From the NCBI GenBank assembly GCA_963782885.1, contig CAWALL010000015.1, positions 310,001 to 374,000 of the forward strand: a stretch of 64,000 nt of DNA, read 5' to 3'. This DNA comes from DATAOG01 sp963782885. GTDB lineage: Bacteria; Pseudomonadota; Alphaproteobacteria; Geminicoccales; Geminicoccaceae. Below the pieces are notes generated by a model. It saw only the letters and a list, made by a program, of their open reading frames with translations, did not search any database and was not told the origin of the DNA. Below are positions 39,179 to 51,399 of this stretch, one piece after another (within the stretch, counting starts at the first letter, position 1; every line of letters starts with the position of its first letter). Position numbers and translations under genes: made by a program.

Positions 39179-39841
39179 ATGGCGCTGAAGCACGGCATCG
39201 AGGGCGAGGGCCCGGCCACGACGCCCAAGGTGCTGGCCACGCTCGGGCTACGTCCGGCCCACCTCTCCCGCCGAGGCCGCGGACCAGTTGGATGCTGCCG
39301 GCTTCGGCTACCTGCCGCCCGGGGCGATCTGCCCGGAGCTCGAGGCCCTGTTCCGCCTGCGGCCGCTGCTCGGGTTGCGCACGCCCGCGAACGCGATCGC
39401 CCGCGGGCTCAACCCGTTCGGCGCGCCGCACTAGATCCAGGGCGTGTTCCACTCCACCTATCTGCCGCTGCACGAAGCGAGCGCGATGCGGCTCGGCAGC
39501 CGCGGGCCCTGATCTTCAAGGGCGTCGGCGGCGAGGCGCAGCGCAACCCGGAAAAGCCCTGCCGCACGCGCTGCATCGACGGCGGCACGGCCGCCGAGAT
39601 CGTCTGGCCGGCGCTGACCGAAGGCGAGCCCTGGCCCTGGCGTAGGGGGGCGCTGGAGCCCGAGCGGCTGGTCGGGCTCTGGCGCGGCGAGTGGCAAGCT
39701 CCGGGCCCGGTCGCCGCGGTCGTCGGCACGACCGCGATGGCGCTCGGCCTGCTCGGCCGCGCCCCGACTGTCGAGCAGGCCGAAGCCCTGGCCTCGCGGC
39801 TCTGGCAGGACCGGCCGCGCAGCCGCTATCGGCCTGGCTGA
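39179..39841 (+). pseudogene. Decayed TrpD2/YbiB-like phosphoribosyltransferase-fold gene
   Basis: Three segments in two frames reconstruct the C-terminal two-thirds of a TrpD2/YbiB-like protein (anthranilate phosphoribosyltransferase homologue). The segments are LKHGIEGEGPATTPKVLATL, then a second frame with RPLLGLRTPANAIARGLNPF and IQGVFHSTYLPLHEASAMRL, then the first frame again with ALIFKGVGGEAQRNPEKP. There is an in-frame TAG at 39430-39432, frameshifts near 39235 and 39510, and no N-terminal region. The motifs LNPF-AP-IQGVFH and KGVGGEAxRNP are characteristic of the family. Clearly non-functional. Confidence 0.75.
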
Positions 39842-39867
39842 CCCACTCCTCCGACCGGCCTCCTGCC

Positions 39868-42765
<2,898 letters not shown>

Positions 42766-42789
42766 GCTGCTCCCCCTTGGGGCTGTGAC

Positions 42790-43167
42790 TCAAGCCAGGC
42801 TCGCGACGTAGGCCTGGTAGGCGTCGGCATCCATCAGCTGCTCGAGCTCGCCCCGGTCGGCGAGCCTGAGCTTGCAGAACCAGCCCGTGCTCTCGGCGCC
42901 GCTGTTGACCAGCGCCGGATCGTCGTTCAGGGCCTCGTTGACCTCGACGACCTCGCCACCGACCGGCGCATAGACGTCGCTCGCCGCCTTGACGCTCTCG
43001 ACCACCGCGAGCGCGTCGCTCCGGGCGACCTGCTTGCCGATCGGCGGCAGCTCGACGAACACGATATCGCCGAGCTGCTCCTGGGCGTGGTCGCTGATCC
43101 CCATCGTGGCGAGGTCGCCCTCGACGCGGACCCACTCGTGCTCCTTGGTGTAGCGGACGTCGGACAT
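42790..43167 (-). CDS. gcvH: Glycine cleavage system H protein
   Basis: A 125-residue lipoyl carrier. The lipoylated lysine is K60 in VVESVKAASDVYAPVGG. It shuttles the aminomethyl group between P, T and L proteins. It lies 15 bp after gcvT. Confidence 0.96.
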   Translation of the reverse strand: MSDVRYTKEHEWVRVEGDLATMGISDHAQEQLGDIVFVELPPIGKQVARSDALAVVESVKAASDVYAPVGGEVVEVNEALNDDPALVNSGAESTGWFCKLRLADRGELEQLMDADAYQAYVASLA

Positions 43168-43182
43168 GGCACTCGCTCTCCG

Positions 43183-44301
43183 TCAGCGCTTGTAGCGATG
43201 AGCAACGAACGGCAGCTTAACGATACGGGCCGGGTGCGCCCGGCCGCGGATCGCGAGCTGCAGGGCGGCATCGGGACCGGCGTGCGGGCGCGCGACGTAG
43301 CCGAGCGCGACCGGGCCACCGACGGTCGGCCCGAAGCCGCCGCTGGTCACCTGACCGACCGGCCGGCCGTCGGCATCCTGGATCTCGGTGCCCTCGCGGG
43401 CCGGCGCGCGCCCGTCCGGGCGCAGCCCGACCAGCTTCCTTTCGGGACCTTCCGCCAGCTGGCCGAGGATCACCGCGGCGCCCAGGAAGTCAGCGTCGGC
43501 GCGCCGGCGCTTGGGGATCGTCCAGGCGAGCCCGGCCTCGATCGGGCTGATCGTCGGCGAGAGCTCGTGACCGTAGAGGCAGAGTCCGGCCTCGAGGCGG
43601 AGCGAGTCGCGCGCACCGAGGCCGGCGGGCGCGACCTCCGGCTCCTCGAGCAGACGGCGGGCCAGGGCCTCGCCGTCGGCCGCATCGATCGAGAGCTCGA
43701 AGCCGTCCTCGCCGGTGTAGCCGGAACGGGACACCCGGCAAGACAGTCCCGCGACGGTCGTCTCCGCGGCCTCCATGAACGCGAGCCCCGCGGCGGCCGG
43801 CGCCAGGCGCTCCATGACCGTGGCCGCCGCGGGACCCTGCAGCGCGAGCAGGGCGCGCCCGGCCAGCTCCTCGACCGATACCGCCGGCTCGAGGGTAGCG
43901 CGCATGTGGGCGAGGTCGGCGTCCCGGCAGCCGGCGTTGACGACCACGAACAGGCCGTCCGCGACCCGGCCGACGATCAGATCGTCGAGCACCCCGCCCG
44001 CTTCGTTGGTGAACACGGTGTAGCGCAGCTGGCCTTCGTCCAGGCCCGCGAGATCGGCCGGCACCAGGCGCTCGAACGCCTCGTCCGCACCCTCGCCCCG
44101 CACCCGCACCTGGCCCATGTGCGAGACGTCGAACAGCGCGGCCGCGTTCCGGCAATGGCGATGCTCGGCCATGATCCCGGCCGGGTAGTGCACCGGCAGC
44201 GACCAGCCCGCGAACTCGACCATGCGGCCGCCGAGCTCGACGTGCAGATCGTACAGCGGAGTGCGTCTGGGGTCGGGGCTGGCGCCGGCGGCAGAGCTCA
44301 C
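43183..44301 (-). CDS. gcvT: Aminomethyltransferase, glycine cleavage T protein
   Basis: A 372-residue T protein that transfers the methylene unit to tetrahydrofolate and releases ammonia. Landmarks are LYDLHVELGGRMVEFAGWSL, ALFDVSHMGQ and RSGYTGEDGFELS. A GTG start at 44301 is chosen because GGAGG lies 8 bases before it; the frame open to 44403 runs into the riboswitch and is not translated. First gene of the operon, controlled by the tandem glycine riboswitch just upstream. Confidence 0.94.
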   Translation of the reverse strand: MSSAAGASPDPRRTPLYDLHVELGGRMVEFAGWSLPVHYPAGIMAEHRHCRNAAALFDVSHMGQVRVRGEGADEAFERLVPADLAGLDEGQLRYTVFTNEAGGVLDDLIVGRVADGLFVVVNAGCRDADLAHMRATLEPAVSVEELAGRALLALQGPAAATVMERLAPAAAGLAFMEAAETTVAGLSCRVSRSGYTGEDGFELSIDAADGEALARRLLEEPEVAPAGLGARDSLRLEAGLCLYGHELSPTISPIEAGLAWTIPKRRRADADFLGAAVILGQLAEGPERKLVGLRPDGRAPAREGTEIQDADGRPVGQVTSGGFGPTVGGPVALGYVARPHAGPDAALQLAIRGRAHPARIVKLPFVAHRYKR

Positions 44302-44325
44302 AATCGGGACCTCCAAAGGGCTGCG

Positions 44326-44343
44326 CGCCGGCCAGGGCCGGCG
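44326..44343 (-). promoter_or_regulatory. Perfect hairpin between riboswitch and gcvT ribosome binding site
   Basis: An 18-base perfect inverted repeat, CGCCGGCC-NN-GGCCGGCG, just upstream of the GGAGG of gcvT. No U tract follows, so a translational or Rho-linked expression platform is more likely than an intrinsic terminator. Confidence 0.55.
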
Positions 44344-44356
44344 ACGGTTCAGCCCC

Positions 44357-44590
44357 CTCTGTCCCGAACCTGAGAGACTTGGCGCCGCCCCGAGCGATCC
44401 CAAGGAGGAGCGATCCCGGGCGGCGCCTTACCCCTTCGGTGGGGCGCCGGGCGACCCGAACGCCGCGGCACCCGCTCTCCAGAGCGCCATCCCCCCGCGG
44501 TCCGTTGGCCTGAGAGTTTCCGGGGCGGTTGCTCCTTCGGCGCCGTCGCCGGCCGCTGACGCGGCTGGTACGGGCTCTCCCGCGGGGCTC
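44357..44590 (-). promoter_or_regulatory. Tandem glycine riboswitch (gcvT element)
   Basis: Two glycine aptamers read on the minus strand. Aptamer 1 (about 44590-44495) has GGAGAG, CCGAAGGAGCAA and AACTCTCAGG. Aptamer 2 (about 44480-44357) has GGAGAG, CCGAAGGGGTAA, a TCTCTCAGG core and a closing ACAGAG pairing with CTCTG. Aptamer 2 carries an enlarged GC-rich arm (about 44382-44428). Glycine binding normally turns on gcv expression. The gcvT start is about 55 bases downstream. Confidence 0.95.
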
Positions 44591-44657
44591 AGCTGGCGAT
44601 GTCCGGTAAGACTACTCCCGGCAGCCCCGAGGTCAAGCGCCGCCGCTTCGGAGGCTT

Positions 44658-45224
44658 TCAGCGGAGCAGCGGTTGCAGGCGCCGCTCGAGGTCGGCGTCG
44701 TCGAGCTGGAAGCCCAGATAGAGGCTGTAGGCGGCCGCCTGCTCGGGCGTGACCGCGGGCAGGCGCAGGGTCAGCTGCTCGGCGACCCCGGCGAGGTCCT
44801 CGCCCTTGGTGAACTCGATCTCGGAATCGAGCAGCTGCTTGGATAGGATCTGGCGCTCCGGGCCGACGGTCGCGATGAAATAGGTCAGCGGCACCTTCTC
44901 CTGGGCCGCGGCCGGACCCCGCTGGGCGATCAGATCCAATCCGAGGTCGACGTCGACGCCCTTGTCGTTGTAGCTGCAGGTGCTCTGGAGATGGGTCAGG
45001 ACGGCCAGGTACTGGAGCGCGTCCGGGCTGCGCTCGCCGCCACGATAGCTGGTAGTCCGTTCCGCGCCCTCGAGGACCAGCGCGGCCGGGCACGCCGGCG
45101 GCACCGGTCGCGGCGCGGGCTTGCTCGAGGCGCAGGCCGCGAGCAGCGTCACGAGCCCGACCGCCACGGCCGAGCGGCTGCGACCTGCCCGGAGGCCGGC
45201 GCCCGGGCGCGACCTACGGCTCAC
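44658..45224 (-). CDS. Hypothetical lipoprotein
   Basis: A 188-residue protein with a lipoprotein signal peptide: basic N-terminus, hydrophobic VAVGLVTLL, then LLAAC with the lipidated Cys at about 31. The mature part has LVLEGAERTTSYRGG and TYFIATVGPERQILSKQ. No enzymatic motif was recognised. It is upstream of the glycine riboswitch on the same strand with about 67 bp between, so it is probably a separate transcript. Confidence 0.75.
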   Translation of the reverse strand: MSRRSRPGAGLRAGRSRSAVAVGLVTLLAACASSKPAPRPVPPACPAALVLEGAERTTSYRGGERSPDALQYLAVLTHLQSTCSYNDKGVDVDLGLDLIAQRGPAAAQEKVPLTYFIATVGPERQILSKQLLDSEIEFTKGEDLAGVAEQLTLRLPAVTPEQAAAYSLYLGFQLDDADLERRLQPLLR

Positions 45225-45379
45225 GACGCCTGGTCGCCGCCGTTACAGTTCGGTCGGCCATCGCCAGATCGCTTTCCTTCCGCGCCAGGATCTCGGTCGG
45301 CTCACCTAAGCCTAGTCTTTCGGGCGCGGCAAGGCCGAAAGCCGGTGATTTCTGGAAAGCATGTCAATAGCACTTAAAG

Positions 45380-46500
45380 ATGCCCGGTTTTGTCGCCCGT
45401 CAAATGTCCGCTGCTGCTGTTGGCCCGGTGGGGTTGTGGGCAGCGCGGAGCGTTGTCCGGCAAGTCCATCGGGCCCGCCGCCGAGCGGGCTCAGGCGGCG
45501 GGTTTGATCATCGCGTCGATGCCCGCGAGGTGGCCATCGGGCTGGTAGCGCGCCAGGCGGCGCGGGCCGTGAAAGACGGCGAGCCGGCCGTCCCCGTAGG
45601 CGGGCGCCCGCACCTTGACCTTGACGACGTGGTGCCGGGGCCGTTGCGGCGGGATCTGCAGACCGCGGCCGTCGTAGCGCCCGCAGTTGTCGTTGCCGAC
45701 CACGCGCTCGACCGGCACCCGGAGAACCTCGGCGAGGCCGCCGGCGTAGGGCACGAACGCGAGGGCACGCCCGACCTGGGTCGGCTGACCCCGCGCCACC
45801 TTCAGCCGGCCTTGGGCGGCACGAAAGAGTGGCTGCCGCGGTCGGTGTAGAGCGAGCAGAACCGGCCGTGCCGGCCGATCACCTCGGCCAGGCCGCGCCA
45901 GCTCGAGAACGCCCTTGCTCCTCGACCAGGAAGGCGGAGCAGAGCCCGCTGGTCGGATCGTCGAGGGTGACGATCAGGTCGACCGGCGGCCGGCCGCCGA
46001 GCCACGCGTGGGTCGAGCCGTCCCGGAACAGCATCATGCCCGGCAACGGTCGGCGCGGCCGTCGCTTGCGGTGCGCCGAGCGCTTCGGCGCCCGCCTGAC
46101 CAAACCGGCGGCCTGCAAGATGCGCTTGGTCCAGCTGTCGCCGAGCTCGAACCTGTGCTCGGCCCGCAGCCGCTCGTGGAAGTGTTTGACGGTGAAGTCG
46201 ACGTAGCGCGTCCGGTACGGCTCCAGCAGCCCCTCGATCCGGTCGACCGCCAGCCGCCGGCCCGAGACCCGGCCTCGGCGCCGATCGATCAGGCCTTCCC
46301 CTGCGCCTCGTGGCGGTCGCGCCGCCGGCGGCAGCGCCGCTCGCTCATCCCCAGCACCTCCGCCGCCTCGCCACAGCTTAAAGCCCGCGCCGCCACCGAC
46401 CGATCGCCTCGACGCTCCGAGCCACCCGAACCTCCGCCAGCACGCGACCTCCCCAATTCTCCCGAACCGGACCGATCGTGAGCTACCAAAAACCGGACAT
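45380..46500 (-). mobile_element. ISNCY-family element remnant
   Basis: A degraded element of about 1.12 kb. Ends with matching inverted repeats are visible: ATGCCCGGTTTT at 45380-45391 and ATGTCCGGTTTT read inward from 46500. The internal transposase has lost part of its catalytic region and its frame. No clear target duplication was found. Confidence 0.7.
45491..46460 (-). pseudogene. ISNCY-family transposase, degraded
   Basis: Reading in from the minus strand gives an N-terminal helix-turn-helix (LSCGEAAEVLGMSERRCRRR), then GLIDRRRGRVSGRRLAVDRI, YVDFTVKHFHERL, GGRPPVDLIVTLDDPTSGLC, GRFCSLYTDRGSHSFVPPKAG, a PTQVGRAL block and finally RYDGRGLQIPPQRPRHHVVK. Two frameshifts (near 45905 and near 45800) separate the segments. 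The region containing the third catalytic residue is deleted between GRALAF and VERVVGNDN. Non-functional. Confidence 0.8.
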
Positions 46501-46700
46501 ACCTCGTGCTACGGACATGCCGGCCCTCGAGGCCTTGCCTCGCGCCTGGGAATGCGCATAGTTGGCGCTTCCGAAGCGAGCACCCGGGGCCTCCCGGGAG
46601 AACATCATAGGCTCGCTGGGCCGGGTCGTTTTGGAGGGGCTCGCTGCCGCCGGGGTGCCGGCGGCGGTATGTCGTGGACCATGACAGCGGAGGCCATCCG

Positions 46701-47099
46701 ATGAAGAAGCTGATTTTCGCATCTGTCCTGCTGGCCACGAGCGGTCTCGCCGCTCAGGCGGCGGACCAGCCGCCGCAGTGGATGCAGGACGTGTTCACAG
46801 GTCCTGAGCTCCAGGCCGCCTGGCAGGACTATAAGGCGGTCTATCACAATCCCGACGCCGCGCTCGACGCCAAGACCAAGCAGCTGATCGGGCTCGGGGT
46901 CGCCGCCCAGATCCCGTGTCAGTACTGCATCTACGCGCACACCGTGCTGGCCGGGAAGGCCGGGGCGAGCGAGCAGGAGATCAAGGAGGCGATCTCGGCC
47001 GCGGCCGAGACCCGCAAGCTCAGCACGATGCTGAACGGCATGCAGTACGACATGGATAAGTTCAAGGCGCAGCTGGGCGCCTCGCCGGCCAGCAACTGA
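46701..47099 (+). CDS. Periplasmic carboxymuconolactone decarboxylase/AhpD-like protein
   Basis: A 132-residue AhpD-fold protein with a signal peptide (MKKLIFASVLLATSGLAAQA). Unlike the other CMD protein in this window it has the redox CxxC, C73 and C76 with H80 (IPCQYCIYAHT). This suggests a secreted thiol-dependent peroxidase or reductase. ATG at 46701 has GGAGG upstream. Its promoter should be in the about 200 bp after the ISNCY remnant. Confidence 0.83.
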   Translation: MKKLIFASVLLATSGLAAQAADQPPQWMQDVFTGPELQAAWQDYKAVYHNPDAALDAKTKQLIGLGVAAQIPCQYCIYAHTVLAGKAGASEQEIKEAISAAAETRKLSTMLNGMQYDMDKFKAQLGASPASN

Positions 47100-47315
47100 C
47101 TGGCGCCGCCGGGGGCCGGTCCCGCCCAGCGCGGGCCGGCTCCGGCCTGTCGGTCTGAAGGAGCACCGGCCAGCGGCCGGGCGCGCGGAGCTGCTTCGCC
47201 TGCGGCACCGGGCTCCAGGTGGTCGTGGCGGCAGCGCGTGCCGAACCGGCACCCCTCGCCCGGGCCGGCCACGGGCGAGGCCGAGAGCAGCCTCAGCCCG
47301 CGCTATCCGGCAATG

Positions 47316-47555
47316 TCACTTGCAGGCGAAGGTCGCCTTATAGCCACTGCCCGTGGGTACCCGGTCGACGACGACGGCGTTGGCGTTGTATTTGTCGCCG
47401 CAATACTGGTCGGCGCGGTTTTCGATGTCGCGGTAGTCGGATTCGCCATTGTAGGCGTAGCTCACGGTCGGTGGCGTGGTCTGCACCTGGCGCGTGGCAC
47501 AGGCGGGCAGGAAAAGGACGGCCACGGCCAGGGCCCCGATCAGCAGCGGGCGCAT
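47316..47555 (-). CDS. Small lipoprotein
   Basis: A 79-residue protein with a lipoprotein signal: MRPLLIGALAVAVLFLPAC with the lipidated Cys at 19. The mature part contains Tyr-rich segments (SYAYNGESDYRDIENRADQY) and two further Cys (positions near 53 and 78) that could form a disulfide. ATG at 47555 is preferred because GAGGAGG lies just upstream; a six-residue longer form starts at 47573. No known function. Confidence 0.7.
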   Translation of the reverse strand: MRPLLIGALAVAVLFLPACATRQVQTTPPTVSYAYNGESDYRDIENRADQYCGDKYNANAVVVDRVPTGSGYKATFACK

Positions 47556-47728
47556 CGGCTCCTCCTCGTTCATTGCATCCCCAGGACGTAGAAACTCCCC
47601 GCCACGCCGAACGTTCCCGCGCGCGCTGGCCAGGGGGACCCTCTCCTGGTTCCAGGGGGGAGCTCGGAGGTCGCGCGCGGCTATTGCCTGTCCGTCGATT
47701 GCCCTGCGGCGGTAACGAGCCGTCGCGC

Positions 47729-47902
47729 TCAGCCGCGCATGCGGCGGCGGACGAGCAGCGTGCCCGCGATCGCCAGGAAGGCGATCGCCAGGATCACGAA
47801 CAAGACGATCATCGCGACCCCGCCGATAATCGCGGCGAAGGTCTTCCAGAAGCCGAGCTGGGCGATCAGGATCACGAGGATGATGAAGGCGATGATTGGC
47901 AT
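47729..47902 (-). CDS. 57-residue two-span membrane protein
   Basis: A short ORF, MPIIAFIILVILIAQLGFWK then FAAIIGGVAMIVLFVILAIA, ending RRRMRG. It fits two membrane spans with a basic C-terminus inside the cytoplasm. The ATG at 47902 is preceded by GGAGG at 8 bases, which gives good support despite its size. It lies 20 bp downstream of the ychF stop side on the same strand, so it may be co-transcribed with ychF. No family was recognised. Confidence 0.7.
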   Translation of the reverse strand: MPIIAFIILVILIAQLGFWKTFAAIIGGVAMIVLFVILAIAFLAIAGTLLVRRRMRG

Positions 47903-47923
47903 GGTCGGGTCCTCCGGCCGGCG

Positions 47924-49021
47924 TCAGACGTTGAAGCGGAAGTGGATCACGTCGCCGTCCTGGACGACGTAGCTGCGGCCTTCCTGGCGGAGCTTGCCGG
48001 CCTCGCGGGCGCCGCTCTCGCCGCCGGCCTGGACGTAGTCGTCGTAGGCCACGACCTCGGCGCAGATGAAGCCGCGCTTGAAGTCGGTGTGGATGGCGCC
48101 GGCGGCATCGGGCGCCCGGGTGCCGTGCGGGACCGTCCAGGCGCGCGCCTCCTTGGGACCGGCGGTGAGGAAGGTGATCAGGTCGAGCAGCCGGTAGCCG
48201 GCGTGAATCACCCGATCGAGGCCGCGGCGCTCGAGGCCGAGGGTCGCGAGGTATTCGGCGCGCTCGGGCGGCGGCAGGCCGGCGAGCTCGGCCTCGATCG
48301 CGGCCGCGACCACGACCGCGCCGGCGCCCTCCTTAGCGGCGCGGCCGGCGACCCGGGCGCTGGCGGCGTTGCCGGTGGCGGCGGCCGCCTCGTCGACGTT
48401 GCAGACGTAGAGCATGGGCTTGGCGCTCAGGAGCTGGAGCGTCTGGAGCTGCGGCCGGGCCTCGGGCTCGAGGCGGAGCGCGCGCGCGGGCGTGCCCTGC
48501 TGCATCGCCGGCAGGATCCGCTCGATCAGGGCCAGCTGGTCGCGGGCGAGCTCGTCGCCGCCGCGGGCGCGCTTGGTCAGGCCCTCGACCCGGCGCTCGA
48601 GTGCTCCGAGGTCGGCGAGCAGCAGCTCGGTCTCGACCAGCTCGGCGTCGCGCAACGGGTCGATCGTGCCCTCGACGTGGGCGACATCCGCGCTCTCGAA
48701 GCAGCGGAGCACGTGCAGGATCGCGTCGACCTCGCGGATCGCGCCGAGGAAGCGGTTGCCCAGACCCTCGCCGCGGGACGCGCCGCGGACCAGGCCCGCG
48801 ATGTCGAAGATCTCGAGCTGGGTCGGCACGATCTCGGCCGAGCGCGCGATCTTCGCGACCACCTCGAGCCTGGGGTCGGGCACCGGCACCCGGCCGAGGT
48901 TGGGCTCGATCGTGCAGAACGGGTAATTGGCCGCGGCCGCGGCCGCGGTGCTGGTGATGGCGTTGAACAGCGTCGACTTGCCGACGTTGGGCAGGCCGAC
49001 GATGCCGCAGTTGAAGCCCAT
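47924..49021 (-). CDS. ychF: Redox-regulated ATPase YchF (Obg-like)
   Basis: A 365-residue P-loop protein with GLPNVGKSTLFNAIT near the N-terminus and a C-terminal TGS domain ending in DVIHFRFNV. YchF binds ATP rather than GTP and associates with ribosomes. It follows pth by four bases, the usual neighbour. Confidence 0.95.
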   Translation of the reverse strand: MGFNCGIVGLPNVGKSTLFNAITSTAAAAAANYPFCTIEPNLGRVPVPDPRLEVVAKIARSAEIVPTQLEIFDIAGLVRGASRGEGLGNRFLGAIREVDAILHVLRCFESADVAHVEGTIDPLRDAELVETELLLADLGALERRVEGLTKRARGGDELARDQLALIERILPAMQQGTPARALRLEPEARPQLQTLQLLSAKPMLYVCNVDEAAAATGNAASARVAGRAAKEGAGAVVVAAAIEAELAGLPPPERAEYLATLGLERRGLDRVIHAGYRLLDLITFLTAGPKEARAWTVPHGTRAPDAAGAIHTDFKRGFICAEVVAYDDYVQAGGESGAREAGKLRQEGRSYVVQDGDVIHFRFNV

Positions 49022-49025
49022 GTCC

Positions 49026-49664
49026 TCACTCGGTCTTGCGCGGTCCGGGCGGGTCGTCGCCCTCGGTCGCGGACGCTTTGCCGGCAGGCCGGGGCGGCCG
49101 GGTCCGGAGCGCGATCCGGTTCATCGCGCCGGCGTCGTCGCCGGCGGCGATCAGGGGCGCCGCCTCGGTGAGCGCGTCGAGCAGCGGCTCGAGCCAGGCT
49201 CGGTCGGCGGTCGCAAAGTCGGAGAGCACGTGGCCGATCACCCGCTCCTTGTCGCCAGGATGGCCGATCCCCAGGCGCACCCGGCGGAAGTCCCTCGAAC
49301 CCAGCCACTCGGCGATCGAGCGCAGGCCATTGTGGCCGGCGACCCCGCCGCCTGCTTTGATCCTGACCTTGCCGGGCGCGAGGTCGATCTCGTCGTGCAG
49401 GACCACGAGCGCGGCCGGCGGCAGCTTGAAGAACCGGACCGCCTCGGCGACCGCTCGGCCCGAGAGGTTCATATAGGTCTGCGGCTTGAGCAGCAGAACC
49501 CTGTCCGAGTCCAGCTGGCCTTCGGCGGCCAGTCCGGAAAAGCGCGTCCGCCAGGCGCCGAACCGGTGCGCGCGGGCGATCGCGTCGACCGCCATGAAGC
49601 CGATGTTGTGACGATCGCGGGCGTGACGGGCGCCGGGATTGCCGAGCCCGACCAGCAGCAGCAT
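49026..49664 (-). CDS. pth: Peptidyl-tRNA hydrolase
   Basis: A 212-residue enzyme cleaving peptidyl-tRNA released from ribosomes. It has LVGLGNPGARHARDRHNIGF with the catalytic His in RHNIGF, plus KPQTYMNLSG and VLHDEIDLAPGKVR. The extended charged C-terminal tail (about 25 residues) is extra compared with E. coli. It is 21 bp after rplY. Confidence 0.95.
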   Translation of the reverse strand: MLLLVGLGNPGARHARDRHNIGFMAVDAIARAHRFGAWRTRFSGLAAEGQLDSDRVLLLKPQTYMNLSGRAVAEAVRFFKLPPAALVVLHDEIDLAPGKVRIKAGGGVAGHNGLRSIAEWLGSRDFRRVRLGIGHPGDKERVIGHVLSDFATADRAWLEPLLDALTEAAPLIAAGDDAGAMNRIALRTRPPRPAGKASATEGDDPPGPRKTE

Positions 49665-49685
49665 GACGCAGGTAGCGGCGCGCGC

Positions 49686-50336
49686 CTACTCGCTGGTGGC
49701 CTCGGGCTCGGCCTCGGTTTCGGCCGCCGCGGCGGCGGCCGCCTGCTCCTCGGCCGCGGTCTCGCGGACCACGGTCGGCGCGGCGATCGTCGCTATCGTG
49801 AAGTCGCGATCGGTGATCGTCGACTGCACGCCTTCGGGCAGGGCCACGTGCGAGATGTGCACGCTGTCGCCGAGGTCGAACGGCAAAAGGTCGATCGCGA
49901 TCTCGGCCGGGATCGCGTCGACCGGGCAGCTGAGCTCGAGGTCGCGGCGCACGATGTTGAGCACGCCGCCGCGCTTCAGGCCCGGGCAGGTCTCCTCGTT
50001 CAGGAACACGACCGGCACCTCGACCTCGACCCGGGTGCCCGCCGAGACGCGCACGAAGTCGGCGTGCACCGGATCGTCGGTGACCGGATGCAGCTGGACC
50101 TCGCGCGGCAGCACCCGGACCAGCTCGCCGTTGACCTGCAGGCCGCAGAGCGAGTTGAAGAAGTGCGGATTGTGGAGCTGGCGGCGCAGCGCCCGCGCCT
50201 CCAGCGAGATCATCTCCTGGTCCTTGTGCTCGCCGTAGATCACGGCGGGCACCCGCCCGGCGCGGCGCAGCGCCCGGGCCGGCCCCTTGCCGGCGACCGG
50301 CCGGACCTCGGCCGGGAACGTCACCATCTCGACCAT
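49686..50336 (-). CDS. rplY: 50S ribosomal protein L25 / CTC family
   Basis: A 216-residue L25 protein with the N-terminal 5S-rRNA-binding domain (RRAGRVPAVIYGEHKDQEMI) and the C-terminal TL5-type domain (VEVEVPVVFLNEETCPGL), followed by an acidic Ala/Glu tail. ATG at 50336 is taken; a GTG at 50342 two codons upstream is an alternative. Confidence 0.93.
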   Translation of the reverse strand: MVEMVTFPAEVRPVAGKGPARALRRAGRVPAVIYGEHKDQEMISLEARALRRQLHNPHFFNSLCGLQVNGELVRVLPREVQLHPVTDDPVHADFVRVSAGTRVEVEVPVVFLNEETCPGLKRGGVLNIVRRDLELSCPVDAIPAEIAIDLLPFDLGDSVHISHVALPEGVQSTITDRDFTIATIAAPTVVRETAAEEQAAAAAAAETEAEPEATSE

Positions 50337-50379
50337 GCTCACGTCACCCCTAGCGGCGCCGCCCCGGGCGGCTGCCCTC

Positions 50380-51312
<933 letters not shown>

Positions 51313-51399
51313 CCGAACCGCCCGAGCAAGCCCGCGAAAAGTCCCGCGCGGACCCTACCAGCGGCGCCGGCCGAAGGCAACGTCGAGGCCCGGCCGCCC

